From Nitrospira_G sp035457545 (GTDB lineage Bacteria > Nitrospirota > Nitrospiria > Nitrospirales > Nitrospiraceae), in assembly GCA_035457545.1 (NCBI GenBank), contig DATIBM010000244.1, positions 1 through 12,725 of the forward strand: a stretch of 12,725 nucleotides of DNA, in the 5' to 3' direction. The notes under the pieces were generated by a model that did not search any database, was not told the origin of the DNA, and worked only from the letters and a program-made list of their open reading frames with translations. Of this stretch, positions 12,004-12,725 are shown piece after piece. Numbering within the stretch: the first letter of the stretch is position 1; every line of letters begins with the position of its first letter. A program made the position numbers and the translations under genes.

Positions 12004-12725
12004 ATGGACGACGTCGTGCCAGGAAGGCGGCGGATGCGCGCCTGGTTGATCATGGGCGTGGCGGTGATCGTCATCGGATTGAGTCTGGCGTCGCGATCCT
12101 TGCTGGCGGACGACCGGTCTCGGATCGAGTCGGTGCTCAAGACCACCTGCGCCGGCTGCCATCGCCTGGAGGGAGCGCCGGCCTCCCGTTTGGAAAAGAA
12201 CGCGCCGGATCTCATCGGGGTCGGCAGCAAATTCAAACATGAGTGGCTGGTCGGGTGGCTGGCGGGAAAAGAGCCGCCGGTCTACACGTCCGGCTACCGA
12301 TGGGATCAGCCGGACGCTCGGCAAGCGCACATGGCGTTGCCTCAGGCCGAGGCGGAGGCGATGGCGGAGTATCTTGAGGCCCACTTGACGGACGCCAAGA
12401 TCAAGCCCGGCGCCATCGACATGGCGACGTTCAGCAAGCAGGAGGCCGCCTTCGGCGAAGTCATCTTCAAAGAGCATGCCTGTATCGGCTGTCACCAAAT
12501 TCAGGAGGGCGGCAAAACCGTCGGAGGGTTGCAAAGCACCTCGCTGGCGAACGCGGGGAGACGGCTCAAGGCCGATTGGATCTACCGGTTCAACTCCAAT
12601 CCTCCGGACTATGTGCCGCACAGCGGCGAATTTGTCGGCGACGTGAGCGAGTTGGGTCTGCGCTATGTCACGGGCTTCATCGCGACCAGAGGATGGGACG
12701 ATTTTCCGTATTATGAACCCTGGAC
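12004..12725 (+). CDS. Dihaem cytochrome c, exported (C-terminal part off the window)
   Basis: The frame is open from ATG 12004, with GGAGGGAG at 11990-11997, to the window edge (240 codons). GTG 12001 is an alternative start one codon earlier. A signal peptide or membrane anchor lies at residues 12-35 (ending LLA). The first c domain has CAGCH (49-53) and a possible Met110 ligand in HMALP. The second has CIGCH (160-164) after AFGEVIFKEHA. The second domain continues past the edge: the usual late segment with its Met ligand is not yet seen, and more haem sites may follow. WLVGWLAGKEPP and WIYRFNSNPPDY occupy equivalent places after each haem, which suggests an internal duplication. It is probably a periplasmic electron carrier or a subunit of an oxidoreductase. 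Confidence 0.9.
   Translation, partial: MDDVVPGRRRMRAWLIMGVAVIVIGLSLASRSLLADDRSRIESVLKTTCAGCHRLEGAPASRLEKNAPDLIGVGSKFKHEWLVGWLAGKEPPVYTSGYRWDQPDARQAHMALPQAEAEAMAEYLEAHLTDAKIKPGAIDMATFSKQEAAFGEVIFKEHACIGCHQIQEGGKTVGGLQSTSLANAGRRLKADWIYRFNSNPPDYVPHSGEFVGDVSELGLRYVTGFIATRGWDDFPYYEPW

Overview
This is a GC-rich bacterial window. Genes on the + strand mostly have clear Shine-Dalgarno sequences, and several encode exported c-type cytochromes. It holds one respiratory electron-transfer cluster, with two unrelated minus-strand genes at the left edge. The mix of sulfide:quinone oxidoreductase, Rieske protein, a cytochrome b carrying its own c domain and many small c-type cytochromes suggests a chemolithotrophic Gram-negative bacterium. 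A Nitrospirota (Nitrospira-like) host is my best guess. That is inference from gene content and style; no phylogenetic marker lies in the window.

Left part (1-1810). The 5' end of a minus-strand GlpD-like glycerol-3-phosphate dehydrogenase runs off the window. Upstream of it lie a GC-rich stretch with a short repeat cluster and a small minus-strand protein with two CxxC motifs. A divergent intergenic region follows and carries a good -24/-12 (sigma-54-type) promoter candidate reading rightward.

Middle part (1811-4736). A tightly packed run encodes a periplasmic PepSY protein, a monohaem cytochrome c, a membrane-anchored cytochrome c'/c556-like protein, a possible 45-residue peptide, a DUF2892 membrane protein and a sulfide:quinone oxidoreductase (SQR). 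Together they suggest sulfide or sulfur-compound oxidation feeding the quinone pool and small cytochromes.

Central part (4737-7551). A bc/b6f-type quinol:cytochrome c oxidoreductase is encoded by a Rieske gene and a cytochrome b that fuses b6-like and subunit IV-like segments to a C-terminal haem c domain. The two genes are separated by a 547-base element. It has near-perfect 28-base terminal inverted repeats and contains a broken four-helix-bundle (23S rRNA intervening-sequence-type) gene. Its left repeat supplies the Rieske stop codon, its right repeat ends 7 bases before the cytochrome b start, and cytochrome b has no visible ribosome binding site. This is the most unusual feature of the window.

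Right part (7552-12725). Next come a secreted DUF1264 protein, another monohaem cytochrome c, a secreted beta-propeller-like protein and an outer-membrane beta-barrel protein. The barrel gene ends at an intrinsic-terminator-like hairpin. An OsmC-family protein and a dihaem cytochrome c, cut by the window end, follow as a separate unit. The exported cytochromes, propeller and barrel could carry electrons or substrates across the periplasm and outer membrane next to the SQR/bc module, but that link rests on proximity only.
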